From Volutella citrinella (Eukaryota; Ascomycota; Sordariomycetes; Hypocreales; Nectriaceae), in NCBI GenBank assembly GCA_034401135.1, contig JAWZSP010000005.1, positions 4,030,001-4,094,000 of the forward strand: 64,000 nt of DNA. The letters are read 5' to 3'. The translations under genes and the position numbers were made by a program. Under the pieces are notes generated by a model. The model made no database searches, had not been told where the DNA came from, and worked only from the letters and a program-made list of their open reading frames with translations. Shown here in pieces: positions 1 through 12,800 of the stretch (its first letter is position 1; each line of letters starts with the position of its first letter).

Positions 1-777
1 CGTTGTCGCTGGTTCAGCTGTCTTTGAAGGCTCATCCACGGCCATGGCATCGCCTCCAGATTCCGTTGAGGCTGCTGCCCCTTGGCTCACACGCCGACGC
101 TTCTTGAATAGGGGTTTGCTGCTGCGTACCCGGAGCCCAATGACCTGACCGAATGCACTGACACCGCGATCCGTGCGGCCGCACTTGGAGTACTCGCAGC
201 AGTCAAAATCGACAATTCGCTCATCTTTGGGAAATATGAGGCACGCCTTGGTCAGGGCATTCCATAACTCCTCCTCGATGGACGGCTGGTTCCCCATGGC
301 TTGGAACTCGAATCCGCCATAGTTCTTCCCCAGGTACGCTAGCTTCAGAGCAATGAATCGCGTGGCATACTTGGACGGGTCCATCTTTCGCTTGCCTTTA
401 GGCTTCTTGGCGGGGGCCCCTTCTTCAGACACATCCTTTCCTGGCGTCTTGTCCACCTGAGGAGTTGGAGTCTCGGGCTTGGGCGGCCCAGGGCGGCTCT
501 TCAGCTCGGCCTCGAGTTCTTTGACGCGCTGGATGAGACCGTTTTTGGTCCATGAGAGGTAGTTGGCGTCGCCGGACATGTTGCGGTACCGCAAAGCCTT
601 TCGCTTGGCTCGCTCTGCTGGACTTTCACCACTGGGTGTAGAACTGGAGCTGGATGAGGACGAAGTAGAAGAGGTTGTGCGGTGGAGAGGCGGTGGGAGC
701 TCTTTGTGGACCTGGACCCGGGTGATGACGGCTCCGATGGGGTTTCGAGGCCCGAGTCGACGGCCAAACGGTCTCAT
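1..777 (-). CDS. tRNA pseudouridine synthase, PUS3/DEG1 type (5' part, cut by window edge)
   Basis: The frame is open from the ATG at 777 to base 1 (259 codons) and continues beyond the window. A basic, Ser/Pro-rich N-terminal extension of about 130 residues precedes the TruA-like core (about residue 150 onward). The core shows the family box GRTDRGVSA near residue 200, in which Asp203 would be the catalytic aspartate. PUS3/DEG1 enzymes make pseudouridine at positions 38/39 of the tRNA anticodon arm. The N-terminal extension and the wording around the box (CGRTDRGVSAFGQVI) fit fungal DEG1 better than PUS1. An Ala/Thr-rich stretch with AVDEP lies near the edge, inside the core. It is divergent from the Rho-like GTPase gene, with about 300 bp between the two starts. 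Confidence 0.85.
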   Translation of the reverse strand, partial: MRPFGRRLGPRNPIGAVITRVQVHKELPPPLHRTTSSTSSSSSSSSTPSGESPAERAKRKALRYRNMSGDANYLSWTKNGLIQRVKELEAELKSRPGPPKPETPTPQVDKTPGKDVSEEGAPAKKPKGKRKMDPSKYATRFIALKLAYLGKNYGGFEFQAMGNQPSIEEELWNALTKACLIFPKDERIVDFDCCEYSKCGRTDRGVSAFGQVIGLRVRSSKPLFKKRRRVSQGAAASTESGGDAMAVDEPSKTAEPATT

Positions 778-1022
778 GTGAGTTGGTGGGTTTTTTCACT
801 TATTCCGCAGCCCATCAGAATGTGAGAATGAAAAAGGGCCTCGCGCGCATCCAAGTGTGGCTTGTGTTGTGGGTGGCTGCTCGCTGTGGCGTAGGCTTCC
901 CAGGGTCAGCCACAGCTGTCCGTTCCCGCTGGCTGACTACTCTGCAATACGTAACGTGCACAGAGGCGAGATACGCCCCCCGCGCCATTTCGACTGCATC
1001 TCAACCCCCCTCGGATAAGGGA

Positions 1023-1028
1023 TATATA
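1023..1028 (+). promoter_or_regulatory. TATA box of the Rho-like GTPase gene
   Basis: A TATATA core inside GATATATAAG lies 57 nt upstream of the ATG at 1085. The 778-1084 spacer is the shared, divergent promoter of this gene and the PUS3-type gene. I see no other clear element in it. Confidence 0.5.
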
Positions 1029-1084
1029 AGGGTTGCTGCTGTTCTCACGAGCAAGGACGAGTATTCGGGCACTGGATTTTCGCC

Positions 1085-1819
1085 ATGGACGAAGAAGTTG
1101 TCAAGATTCTATTTGTAGGGGATGAAAAGTGCGGCAAGACGACGTTCCTCTCGTATGTAACCCACGCCAACAACATCTGGGCCCTCGAACATGATTCTAA
1201 TTCGCAAGCCGTCAGTCGAGTGAGCGCCGGCGAGCACACCAATCCCATACCACTGCTCCGCGACATCGACCAGCCATTCATTTTCCAAGTCAAATCCGGC
1301 AGTAGACAGTACCGGTTCGAGCTGAGCGACACGTCGTCCCCAGACAACTGGCGCACGCTGGACCCTGATGCCATTGTTATTTGCTATGACATCAGCAAGC
1401 GATTGAGCCTCATCAACATGCAGAGATATGTTAGGATGCCCGCCCCTTCCCCTCTCCCTGCCAGCACTCTTCTTCTACCCCTTCGACCGGGATTCTCCAG
1501 TCCGTAGACCAAAGCTGACCCGTGCTTGACTGAGTAGTGGAAAGATGAGGTGAAGAAAGCGTTCGAGAGGAGGGATACGATGCCCCTCATCATCTTGGGC
1601 TTAAAACGAGACCTGAGGTCCGAGGATGACCCCAATGGCATCATCTATCCCCAAGAGGCATACCAGGTGGCGCAGACGATGCGTGCGGATAGGTATGTCG
1701 AGTGCTCGGCCGTTACGGGCGAGTTGTTAAAGCTGGCCTTTGAGGATCTCTGCAAAACTGCCATGGCTGGATCAAGGACAGCTGGCGGGCAGAGTGCCAG
1801 CCACTGTTGTCTGATGTGA
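1085..1819 (+). CDS. Divergent Rho/Ras-superfamily small GTPase
   Basis: Exons are 1085..1429 and 1538..1819, giving 208 residues. The intron has donor GTTAGG and acceptor GAGTAG in phase 0, joining ...NMQRY to WKDEVKKAF, which is the usual Rho layout. The P-loop GDEKCGKT is at residues 12-19. The switch II DTAGQ box is replaced by DTSSP, so the catalytic glutamine is absent. The G4 box reads LKRD instead of (T/N)KxD, and the G5 box ECSA is intact. The C terminus is CCLM, a CAAX box predicted to be prenylated. Known Rho proteins control polarity, septation and wall synthesis from the membrane. The altered switch II suggests slow or absent GTP hydrolysis, which is inference. I cannot assign it to a numbered Rho. 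Confidence 0.85.
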
Positions 1820-1943
1820 GTTGGGAATAAGGCACGCGCTCAGCCCGGGGGTGATGTGGGGAGCGTCAATGGCGGAAGACGACTTCTAGCTATGTGGGCA
1901 GTTGCATGGCTCATCAAAGCACTAGGAATTTTCTTGTAGCGTT

Positions 1944-2485
1944 TCAAGCAGCGGCGGTGTCATTCATGGAGACATCGCCCTGACCCTCCTCGGCCTCTGG
2001 TTCCTGAGGCGGAGCGGGAAACTCGCCGAGGACCTCTGAGATGGCAAGCAAGATGGCCTCCTGCTGCTCCTCATCGAAGCGGTCCGAGATTTCCTCGAGG
2101 ACGGTGCTGAGGGCGGGCACGGAGGCAGGGCGGAGATTCATGAGCATGATAACCTCGCCCTTGGCAAGGTTGTAGGGCCGCAGGCGCTCAAGCAGCTGGA
2201 CGATGCATCCCGGGGTGTACTGCACGGGATCCTGGCTCAGAGGGTTGGGAGCAGTGCGGAAGTACTGCAGGAGCTTTGGGGGAGAATAATGTTAGATGAT
2301 TGGGGGGAAGCAACCCGGCGGCAGATGCGCCAAGGAGGAGAAGCTTGACATACCTCACGCACGACGGTCTCATAGTTGCTAGGCCCGCGGCGTTTGTTCG
2401 CCTTGTAACGGTCCGTCTGCTCCACGACGTGCTTGTAGACCTCATAGTTGGAGAGGACGGCGGACTGAGACTCGATGATCTTCAT
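1944..2485 (-). CDS. DNA-directed RNA polymerase III subunit RPC9 (Rpc17)
   Basis: Exons on the minus strand are 2354..2485 and 1944..2273, giving 153 residues (yeast Rpc17 is about 160). The intron (donor GTATGT, acceptor CAAAG) is in phase 0. The N terminus, MKIIESQSAVLSNYEVYKHV, is the family's opening helix. The second exon carries the HRDC-like half, with LLQYFRTAPNPLSQDP, YTPGCIVQLLERLRPYNL and an ERF-like helical segment (LEEISDRFDEEQQEAIL). The tail is acidic. In Pol III this subunit pairs with RPC8 (Rpc25) to form the stalk that contacts TFIIIB and supports initiation at tRNA and 5S genes. It is convergent with the GTPase gene, whose stop is 125 bp away. Confidence 0.9.
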
Positions 2486-5400
2486 GCTTGGCAAGCTATG
2501 GTGTCGATTGGATGGAATGGTCTGTTCTTGAGGGACTCGAGCAATTCTGACGGCGCATTTGATGGAGGGGATGGAAAAAGCGTCGAAAAAAAAGTGGGAT
2601 GGGGACGAGGCTGGGAGACTGGCCAACGACAGCCAACCACGGGCCACGTGTGGACGAGGCTGAGGCGAGAGGGTCGCAGTGGAGAGTGTCGCGTGCCCCC
2701 CAGGCTCGTTCGGGCAGGTAGCGAGCAAGCTCGTGGAAGCTGGGCTGTCCGTTGCGTCATGTATCAAGAGCTACAAGGGACTGAAATCCTAGTGCGTGCG
2801 CTGTCTCGTCTGTCTCGTTGTGCCTGCCGCGTGTCTGTGGCTGCAGCTGTTCTAGGGCCGCTTTGGGAGCTGTCTGGCTCTAATTAGCCTCTTGGGCGAG
2901 CCCTGGAGTCGACCGTGCAGCTGCCAACCCGCAGCCCTCCTGCTGGTCTCACTGCTTGGACGATCGTGGGAAGCCTTGGATGGTTCGCAGCAGGGAAGCC
3001 TGGCGCGCGAGATTTTTTTTTCTCCCCCCATCCATCGCCCCTCCGCCGCCCCCTCCCCTGCAAGCGCGCTCCGTGGTCGCATAATTATCTTTTTTCCTCC
3101 CTCTGGACATCCTTCCTTGGGACCCGGAAAAGAACAACCCCGCGATTTGATCCCGGAGCCACCAGGCGGGGCCCAATCACAGCCAGCGGCGCTCGTGGCT
3201 GATGTTGAAATGGATCGCTCCGTATTTGTTCCTCGTTGGTCCTAGCCATGTCCAGCCCAAGTCCTCCCGGCGGCAATAGCCTCGGCCTACGAAATCATGT
3301 CGCGGAGGGTGGCTGCTTTGTGCGAGAGGTGTTCTCATCTGTGTGGGTCAAAGAATGGATGCATTCTTCGAGCGCCGTATCGACCGTTGCTTTGATGCAC
3401 TGTATAGAGCATCCCGCGGTACTTGGTGCGACCTGACATCGGGGGGCTTGCTTGGGGGCTTGGAGGGGTTGATGAGGCTCTGGGACAGTGTTGCACACAA
3501 CACATTAGCCGCCGGGCGGTGTGAGGGAGACAGCGTCAAGTCAAATACGCGCAGACACGCACGAGCGCGAGGCTCGTCATATCATCCGCCCGACGCGAGG
3601 CTCTGTCGGACGTCAGATTGGTGCCAAGTCGCAAAAAGCCTTATCATCTTGCAGTTCACCGGGGGCGGTCCTGGTAGGATTAACCACCCACAAGCCCCGT
3701 CACAGCTCTCGGCACACCGCACAGTTGGGATATGGGCTGGACACTCACTCGGCGACGCAGAGCGAGTGCGCTTCCTATCCTTGACTGGCCCGTCATCGGG
3801 GGCCAGGGCCGCATCGCCTCTGTGTGTCTGCAAGCTCAGAGAAAATGGCATAGGACAAGCACAAGTTGCTTAATGCCAGGACTAATGCCAATACTGATCT
3901 TATTAGTAGGTGCTGAAAGTTGCATTGGTGCAGTGGATGGCGGCTCCTGCGGGAAAGAAAAGTCGGATGCAGACGGGGCAGCTTGGCACCCTGTCCATGC
4001 CAGGAGGCCTGTTCCGAGATGCACTGCAGCGACTCGGCTGCAACCTCATCGGCCTGGCTCAGGTCATGCATCCAACCAGTACGTAGCGAGCTAATAATAC
4101 CTCTCCATCTGCCTCTTCGTTGTTGTTTGCGTTCATTATTACGCACACACATCCCTGGCTTCCACCGTTGATTGATTGACTGAACCGCTGATTGTCAAGG
4201 TTCTAGGCTGGTGGGTCGCCGCATAACCACAATAGCGGCTGCTGTGAATGGCCTGGCTTGGAGCTGGTTGGTACTATAGTAAAAATTCACGACGTCACGA
4301 GAGCATCCGGCACTGTCTCTGGGGTCCATGGCGCTGTCAACTGATCCTTCCTCCGGTCCTCTTGGTTACCAAGGCTTTCCATGTTGGAGCTCGCGGCTTG
4401 GCCCTGGGCCGCCGGCCGGAGGATGTCCGGAGGATGTTAGGATGGCCAGCCAGTCTCAGTCATCCACTCAAGGAGGCGCGAAGGCGTGATTTGAAGGGTT
4501 TGTGGCAGGCCCTCTGATTCAACCCCACCAGCACGGTTTCGGTTTTATACGGAATTGCTTGGCAAGGTCTGGAATACCAAGCGACCAGTATCGGGTCCAA
4601 CAGTACCATTCGTACTGCTCGGAATTAGCAGCCAAAGGCCTTGTCTCGGCACGGACCTGTACGTCGAGCTACAAGCCTTGCTGGTACCCGGGTATCATCA
4701 TGTCAGAGTACCCCGTCACAGTGGTCAGCGCGTACCTTGGCATTCTTTGTGGTCTGGGCTTAGCACTCGATGCCTGCTCAATCGACTGGCTCCTGGTGCA
4801 CCGGGCCTGGATGCCGTCATCTTCCCTCAGATGGAGAACAGCGACAGTATCAGGCAGCCCAGGGTTGGATGCGTCGTCTCATCTGACTCAAAGGGAGCCT
4901 GCAACTCGCTCCTGCTGGCTGCGACGCACTGTGCGGCCCTGCATGTTAGTACAAGCACGCAGCACGCCTCCTGCTGGAAGTGTCGCGGTAGAGCTTGTAC
5001 CGGCCTGCGCCTGAGGTATGCGTGACACACTGACACCTCCGTCTTGCCGCTGCTTGCTTTTTCGCTTCTTCAAGAGTGGCGCGCATGAGTCTCCGACGCT
5101 GCATGGCGCTTGCCTTTGCCTCGCCTTTACCTCAATTTACTCGCTTGCCTGCCTTCCTCTATTACGTGACTTTCCTTTTGGCAGGCTCCCATTCTGTGCA
5201 TGTGTACCTTCCCTGCGTGCGCCTGTGACACTTCCAGGTACTTGCGTTCCACTGCAAAAACACAGTGCCGTCTGTGTCTTGGCCGCCATTGGCCAAACAG
5301 GGCGAGGTGCAACTTTCCAGGGCACAATGCCACAATGCGGGTTTATTCCTCCGCCATCGCTCACCTGGCCCTGCCTCTTGGCCTCCTCCCCCGCCCCCGA

Positions 5401-7211
5401 GTCCCGGATATGACAACACTTCGACGCTTGACTCATCGCGGCATGGCCCTCTCATCCTGGGGTCGGTCCTGTTCGCCGTTCGCATGGAAAGCCTTCGCCT
5501 CACCATTGCTAGGCAGCCTGCCATGTGCTACTGCTGCTATTCCTGCTCCTAGTCGCATTAGAGGTCGCCCCAGTATGCCGTGAGCAATGAGCAACGAGCA
5601 TGGCCGACCGGTGCCCGTCCGTCCTTCATACCATGTGTGCTCATCTCGCTAATATGTTGCGCTGCGTGCTCTGGCCTTCTGGAGCCTCACCAACCTGACA
5701 GTCATGGTATGAGCGGTCTCGTTCGGCTGCTGGCATAGGGGCAATCATCTTCAACTTCAAGGAGGGCTAACTGCTAGCACTGTCCGTACCATCCTGGCCT
5801 GGAAACCAATAACCGCAGCCCAGCATCTTCGTTCGCGTGCCTCATTGCTGCTTGCCTGCACTGTCGGCTTGCTCCCTGTTCCATCCAACTCAAAAGGGTA
5901 GAGTTGCTGCTGCCCCGTGCTGCCCCCGTTATCTAGGTTGTCTCTCTGGTCGTTCTACCTGCCTGTTCACGGACCAGTTCTTTGTGCTACGACGCAGCTT
6001 GACTCACTCTTGGATCTATTACTTTGACTCCTCCGTCGTGGTCCTTCATTCGCCATGGTGTTGTGATATTCCGCTTCGCATTCAACATATCCGCTCCGCC
6101 CGGCGCCATCGATTCTGCTCTCAGCCTCCACCTCCACTATTTGCGCACCGTCCTGAACGCCTCCTTCCCTTCATCCCCGCCGTTGATCCGAAGCTCAAGC
6201 TCTGTGGCCGTCTCGTGTGTCCTTGTTTCAAAACTCGCTCACCCTGTCTATGTCTTCATTTCGATCGCGACGCGAACCACCGGCATAACGTCGCTGTCCT
6301 GCTGTTCTTGGCGCCTGGAGAGACTCGGCATCGCTCGCCCCGTGTGGCTCCGACGAACGGCCAACCCCTGCTCACGCAAGCCCGGCACTCGAATCTGAGG
6401 AGCTGCACCCTTCACAGGCAACTGAGCCTCTGACGTTGAGGCTGGTGGCCCTTGCGTTAACCGCGCGAGATATTCTGGCAGCAGAGCCCATTGCCGGTCG
6501 CATTTGCCCCCGCCCTAACCACCCCCCAGCAGGCCCCCGGACCCCTCCACTCCAAGCAGCCTGCAAGCCTGCAAGCCGGCCCGCTCGCTTCCATCCATCC
6601 ATTGAATTCAGCGCTGTTTCCAGTGCTACGCCCCCCCGCCAGTGCCCCCCGGCCATCTTTCAGTGGACGACGGCGACCATAATACAGTGCCGCGCCCAGT
6701 GCCAGCTCGCGCAGCCACCATCAGAAACCCGCCCGCGGTCGACCGTGCAGCCATTTCCAATCGGGGCCCCTCCCTCCACCAGACCAAACCTCCACCCCAC
6801 TTTCCCTTCGCCGCCCTAGCCCGCAGCGCGCCATTGGGGAAGGCAAGAAAAAAAAAGTTCGTCACCAGCCCGGACTCTGGTGGAAACCCTCGTTCGTCTC
6901 GTCTCGTCACGGCTTCAGCTCGTTCTCGACTCAACGTCGGCTCAGCTTCGTTTCGGCTCGATTCGATCGATCAAGGGCTGTTCTCGCCATCCTGCTCCTT
7001 TTTTTACTACAATTCCAACCTCATCTGCCGTCACCTCGCCCTCTTTTCCTTCCTTTGCGCGCTCTTTCCTCGGCCGCAGACCCTCCGATTCCGCCCCTCC
7101 ACGCCAACCGCTCCGCTTCCGTCTGCCGCCGCGTCTTGAAAACTTTCGCCCTCTCAACGCCGAACATCATCACCGACGCCCATTGCACACTAATTGTCGT
7201 CGCCAACGACC
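2486..7211. other. 4.7-kb gene-free region upstream of the PRPP synthetase
   Basis: No open frame here has a recognisable domain, plausible splice structure or start context. The last 1.5-2 kb (about 5.3-7.2 kb) becomes strongly pyrimidine-rich on the plus strand, as in promoters and long 5' leaders of highly expressed fungal genes. I see no tRNA, transposon end or tandem repeat. Confidence 0.5.
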
Positions 7212-8605
7212 ATGGTGCGAAACATCGTCATCCTCGGGGGCAACTCCCACCCCCAGCTCACCGAGAGCATCTGCAACTACCTCTGCATCCCTCCTAGCAG
7301 CCGCATCCTGTCAAAGTTCTCTGGGGGCGAAAGCCGCTGCGAGATCAAGGACTCGGTCCGTGGCAAGGATGTCTTCATCATCCAATCGGGCTCCGGCAAC
7401 GTCAATGACAACCTCATTGACCTCTGCATCATGATCTCTGCCTGCAAGACCGGTTCCGCCAAGCGAGTCACCGCCGTCGTGCCCCTCTTCCCTTACTCCC
7501 GACAACCCGACTGGCCCTATAACAAGGCTGGCGCTCCATTGACGCAACCACCCGCCAGCTCCAAGAAGGACTACACCTTCGAAAGTGTCCCGGCCACGCC
7601 CCGTCCTGGTGCACCCCGGTCTGCTGGTCTGGTCAACGGCGTCAATGGCCTTGCCGAGAAGCTCTCCAAGACCGGCCTCGCCTCTGACGGTGCTCCCAAT
7701 GGCGCTAATGGCACCAACGGCGAGTACTTCCCTCCTCGCCGATCCGATACCATCTCAAGCAACGCCTCGACTACAACCAACCGTGGCCATCACAACGAGG
7801 GCTCCATCTCCTCACAACGGAGTTTCACCACCCATGACTACGAGAACCCCACCAACGTCAATGCTTTCCAGCCCAAGCCTGGCTACAAGCAATGGGTGGC
7901 TCAGGCCGGCACCCTCGTTGCCGACCTGCTTACTTGCGCCGGCGCCGACCACATCATTACCATGGACCTCCACGACCCCCAATACCAAGGCTTCTTTGAC
8001 ATCCCCGTCGATAACCTCTACGGCAAGGCTTTGATTCAGAATTACATCAAGCAGAATATCCCCGGCTTCAAGGAAGCCGTCATCGTTTCTCCTGATGCTG
8101 GAGGTGCCAAGCGTGCGACTCTCATCGCTGACTCACTAAATATGGACTTCGCGCTTATTCACAAGGTAATTCAATCTCTTCAAGAGCTGTTCCCCCTCCC
8201 GTGCAAAACTCATTTTACCTCTAGGAACGCCGCCCTATCCGATTCACTGAGCAGCGCAACGCCTCCATGATGCTAGTGGGTGACGTCGCCAACCGTGTTT
8301 GTATCCTGGTTGACGACATCATCGACACTGGAAACACCATCACGCGTGCCGCAAAGCTCTTGAAGCGCGAAGGTGCCGTCAAGGTCTACGCACTCCTGAC
8401 CCACGGCGTCTTCAGCAGCGACGCTATCGCGCGCATCAACGCATCAGCTATTGACAAGATCCTGGTCACCAACTCGGTCCCCCAGGCAGACCACTGCCGT
8501 CAGTCTTCAAAAATTGAGGTGCTTGATGTTGCTCCCGTCTTCGCTGAGGCCATCCGCCGTGTTCACCACGGCGAGTCCATCAGTGTGTTGTTCCAGCACA
8601 ACTGA
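7212..8605 (+). CDS. Ribose-phosphate pyrophosphokinase (PRPP synthetase), PRS1-type subunit
   Basis: Exons are 7212..8165 and 8225..8605, giving 444 residues. The intron donor is GTAATT and the acceptor CTAG, joining ALIHK to ERRPIRF. The enzyme makes PRPP from ribose-5-phosphate and ATP for nucleotide, histidine and tryptophan synthesis. Seen in the sequence: N-terminal [10 protein letters not shown], the ribose-phosphate loop [13 protein letters not shown], and MDLHDPQ with [10 protein letters not shown] in the middle. An insertion of about 105 residues (roughly 105-210, Ser/Thr/Asn/Gly-rich) interrupts the N-terminal domain. A non-homologous insert at this place is the mark of yeast Prs1. 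The insert makes a regulatory or scaffold role within a hetero-oligomer likely. The ATG with ACC context at 7212 is the first in frame. Confidence 0.92.
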
Positions 8606-9878
8606 GCTCTGCGACACGCTTGCCGATTTCTTTAGTCCACTACACACTGCAGCACACAACGGCGTTTGATTTTTGCGTGGAGGATCCGATAAGTTCTGTC
8701 GGATTATTTCCCCCAATAACCCAAAAGAAACGGTGCTCTCACAGTAACCACTGATGGTCGCGGCGCGGTCAATCGCGGCGACATGTTCTCTTATTGGAGA
8801 TGATTTCATGTTGGAGTTGACTGGAATATACGTATTTCATTGCATGTGGCCTATGCTGAACCTTTGTCGGCACGGCTTTTCTCGATTTCCGAATGTTCTA
8901 CCCACAGCCCAAGGGGCAGCCTGGTGCATCACTAACTGATGCTGGGTGTGGGTGAAGGCGCTGCGGTTGCTTGCAAGGAGATGGAAGTTGGAGGAAGGGA
9001 TCTGGGTCGGATCGTTGGCAGGCAAAGGCTGGGCTTTTCGCTTTCTGCTATGCTACACTATCTCTCACACCCCCTCCCCTAGCCAACAACCTTCTTTCTG
9101 TTATCCATTTCCTTGGGTCCTGCTGCTTGCCCTTCCTTCATCTTCTTCTTGCTAAACACAAAGTGCAAATGAAATGAGAGCGCCCTGCGCGCCCCGCTCC
9201 TGCTCTCACGCGGAATCGGGCAGGGCCTCCTCGAGGTGGAAGCACAACCCCCTTCTTGAGATACTCATCTTATGGCAATTTAACCACCACATAGAAGTAA
9301 AATCGATCGTAGACTTGGAACAACATATCATACTAGACGGGAGCCATGGCCGGGTGCGGAACGGGTGCGGTGCTACACGTGACAATCCCTCGGCTCACAA
9401 AATCCAGCTCAGCCACGCAAGCGGCGATGTTGTTTGTATAACGAATGCAGAATAATTACATCAAATCATGAGGAAAGAAATCTGTGAAGCTAATGGTCAT
9501 GACCTTTGAAACTGTGAGGAAACATTGCCATATTCAACGCTTGGACTAGCGGTGGACGACTGACAAAAGATGTGGTTGTGACTTAAGTTGGTAACCCCTT
9601 CCTGTGCCGCATCATGGCCTGACATCCTTCATATACACTACATACGTTCATATCCACGCCTACATGGCCATGATTCTCAATATGGAGCGTGCAATGTGCC
9701 TCAAAAACGCAATTCTTAGCATCAAACAAAGAGGGCATGTTGTGATGCAACCTCATTAACAAGTGTGTCCTTGAGACACAAGCGGCGGAGGAGAAAGGAA
9801 GAGGGACAGAAAAGAGCTAGTCGTTAATTTCATACGTCAATCGTTTCTTCGTAAAATATCATCTCATGGCACGGTATT
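8606..9878. other. Convergent 3' spacer
   Basis: This is a 1.27-kb spacer between the PRPP synthetase and the 3' end of the PARP-E2 gene. It holds AT-rich stretches suited to polyadenylation. I see no gene, RNA or repeat in it. Confidence 0.5.
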
Positions 9879-12800
9879 TTAGGAGGCCATCCAGCTCGAT
9901 AATGATGCGAAATCCTCTGACAACTGCCAGCCATGAGATGCCGCAGCACGCCGAAACGCATCGACCGCCTCCCACATCCCATACTGATCCATAGGCCCTC
10001 CACCGGTCTTTGTCAGGCGTGCCGGAGGGTCGGCATCGCACATGTTCATCCGAACCTCCAACAAAACCTTCTCAAGGGAGAGTGCAGGCGACCAACCAGA
10101 GTTGGTGAGCAGCTCGGAGCAAATGGCACCGCCAGCAGTGACATGCCCGCCACCGCCTTTCGCAAATGGCAGGAATCGAGGCTTCACCACGCGGACGAAG
10201 GGTGGCGTGAGTGGAAACGAGGCACCGAACCGAAACTCGAGAACGATGCTTGAGTGTCCATCTCGTTTCATATCCTGGGCGAGAAGCAGCGATGGATCGA
10301 AGCTGTGAAGTTCAACGACCCAATGGAAGATGTTTTCTGACAGAGTATCAAAGTTGATGTACCATCCTAAGGACTTGATGTCGCCCGTAGATTGTATGCG
10401 TTCCAAGTCCCGGATCTCCCGAGTTAGACAGCGCAACGCCCCAGGAGATGAGTCGGCCCAGGTAGGCTTCGGAAGCCTGGGCAGGGAGGCCGTCTCAAGG
10501 GCGCCAGGTTGGAAAGAGATCACTTTTGGGTTTCCATGAGAGCTTGTACTGCGGCTCCGGAGATTGTATGTGTTCTTCTGCAATGGGTTTGTCAGCTGAA
10601 CCGGCCGTGTTGTTTTCATTCCCGACTCTTGGGAGGACAATCGTTGCTGGCGCACCTTTGGCTCAACCCAGTCATCATTTTCTGAGTCCAAAAGGGCTCC
10701 AAGATCATCTTCCATGAGCTCTTTAATCGTGTCATCGAATTTCTTCTCCTCGATGGAGCCCCCTCGCTTTCCATTACGGGCTTGCCCGTCGCCCGTGCCG
10801 TTTCGTCTCCTAGACGGAACAGCGCTGACTGGTATCTTGACCAGGGCCGACTTGGGCCCCAGAAGAACCCTATCGGGATCTTGGTTGATGTATCCTATTT
10901 CATCGCTCCTGGTCGGCTTCACGAAAGGGAGCTTCATCGCCTCAGCGCTGGGGTTGACATGTACGAATAGATACCGACACTGGATCCATTCCACCTTGTT
11001 GACGACGTAATGTGGTTGTGAGGAGACAAACTGAGCTGGTTGATTGATTATCTCACAGATACTGATGGCACTATTAATCCGCAACTGGGAATTTGGCCAA
11101 GACGAATACTATTTGTATTGGATGATTAGCAGTTCAGCACAGGGAAGAAGTAGCCATAACTCACAATCTTATGCCTGTGTCCGGAGCCAATAAATCCTTC
11201 ACTCGTCTCGAAGCTGTTACTGAAGTATACGCCATGCCCATAAGCTCTTCCGTTGCTAGTATCGTTGAAATCGAGCCCGGTTCGAATGATGCTATGCCAA
11301 TTGCCCAAAATGCTGCCATGCCAGGCGAAAAGACTTGGGTGCGGATGCGCGTCGCCTTCGGGCGCATTCATCCCGGCTAGCTCATCCACAAACTTTTGTT
11401 CCTTCTCTGGAGAGCCCTGAGCGAATCGAAATTGCATCCAGGCGTTATCAAGGCCCATGACTTGATTCGGCGAAACATCATCCGAAGATTGGTTTGCGGA
11501 TGCGGGGACCATCGGCACGGGAGCATCCTGTACAATCAATGAGCGGTTGGAGGCGACAATCCAATTCAGGAGAGCCAGCGTGGATATGTCCATGACCTTC
11601 CATGATGCCAACGTCCGTCCAGGAGATGCGACGAGATAATCTCGCATCTCCAGGACTGAGGGTATGGCGGCTGCAATATGCCTCAGGGCCAAGGCACGTT
11701 CGGCTTCTTCCATGTCATCCACGTCTACCTGATACTGAAAGAGCATCACCGGTACCCAGGAGCTGTCAGGATGCGTTGCTTGAGTCCGCACACCTGGCAC
11801 CTCCACCACATTGGGTGGCGTTGTGTTCGTACTGTGGATGCGAAATGTGCATGTATCACCAACAGCAGTTTCAATCATGCACACATGTCTTTCTAGTCCT
11901 GTTTTCATATTAGCCTCGGTTGCTGGCCAGATTCGACTTAAAATTTCACTGCAGCATCGGACGTCAACTCGAACTCACCTCCAGACATCATGGACGTTGA
12001 AGGCATCGGGTCAACACCCTTGACGATGAGCATGACGAAATTGCCTGGTCTAATGGTCCTGTATGACTTGTAATCACACCCGTTGAAACGGATAGTCTTC
12101 GTTTGGAATTGCGCGTCCACCTCCAGATGCTCGTTGGGCTGTTGTGTGCTCCCTGTGGAAACACTTTTCAGATTCAGGCCACGGGGCATTTCCCGAAGCT
12201 TGTTCGCCAACGTGGCAGAATAGAAGAAGCTGATCAAGAGGTCAACCACATAAGGGCTGTTGACAATCTCGTGCTCGATACTTTGTCCAAATCCAAAGGA
12301 GATATACTGGAAGAGGCAAAGATCGTTGCTGCAAACGTACGGCTTGATGGCCTCGAAATCCCCCTTCGTTCTCTGATGGCACACCATGCAGTACCTGGTA
12401 CAACGTACCAGCCTTTGAAGATTGAACTGCATGGCCACCAATAGAATGTTCAAATCTCTCTCTTCAACGCAAGCGTTGTCAGTCTTGAGCAATTCGGAAT
12501 CAAAGAGATTGGTATGAGCGTTTTCATCTTTTCCAGCAAAATCCAGCATGTCTTCCGGGTCGCTAGAGCTCCGTCGGTGCGTCTTCCTAGCGAAATCATA
12601 CTTGACCGACTGAGCTTGGTCCCATGAGAGGCTAAACTGGCGTCTAAGCCGAAGCAGCGAAGGAAACTCTTGGTTTAGCAATGAATTGAGAGATGAGGTC
12701 ATGTAAAGTGGCAGAAAGCTGTTACCATGCTCATCGTTTACGGCCATTTTGGTGTCCTTGTCGACTTCATCCTCGGTTTTGCTGTTGAACGCGGACATTG

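Noticed and set aside
4502..5025. Overlapping open frames of 156-170 codons on the plus strand
   Set aside because: They overlap each other in different frames, have no motif and lie in a non-coding stretch.
5837..6433. 198-codon frame upstream of the PRPP synthetase
   Set aside because: Rich in Cys, His, Leu, Pro and Arg, as expected from translating a pyrimidine-rich leader; no domain.
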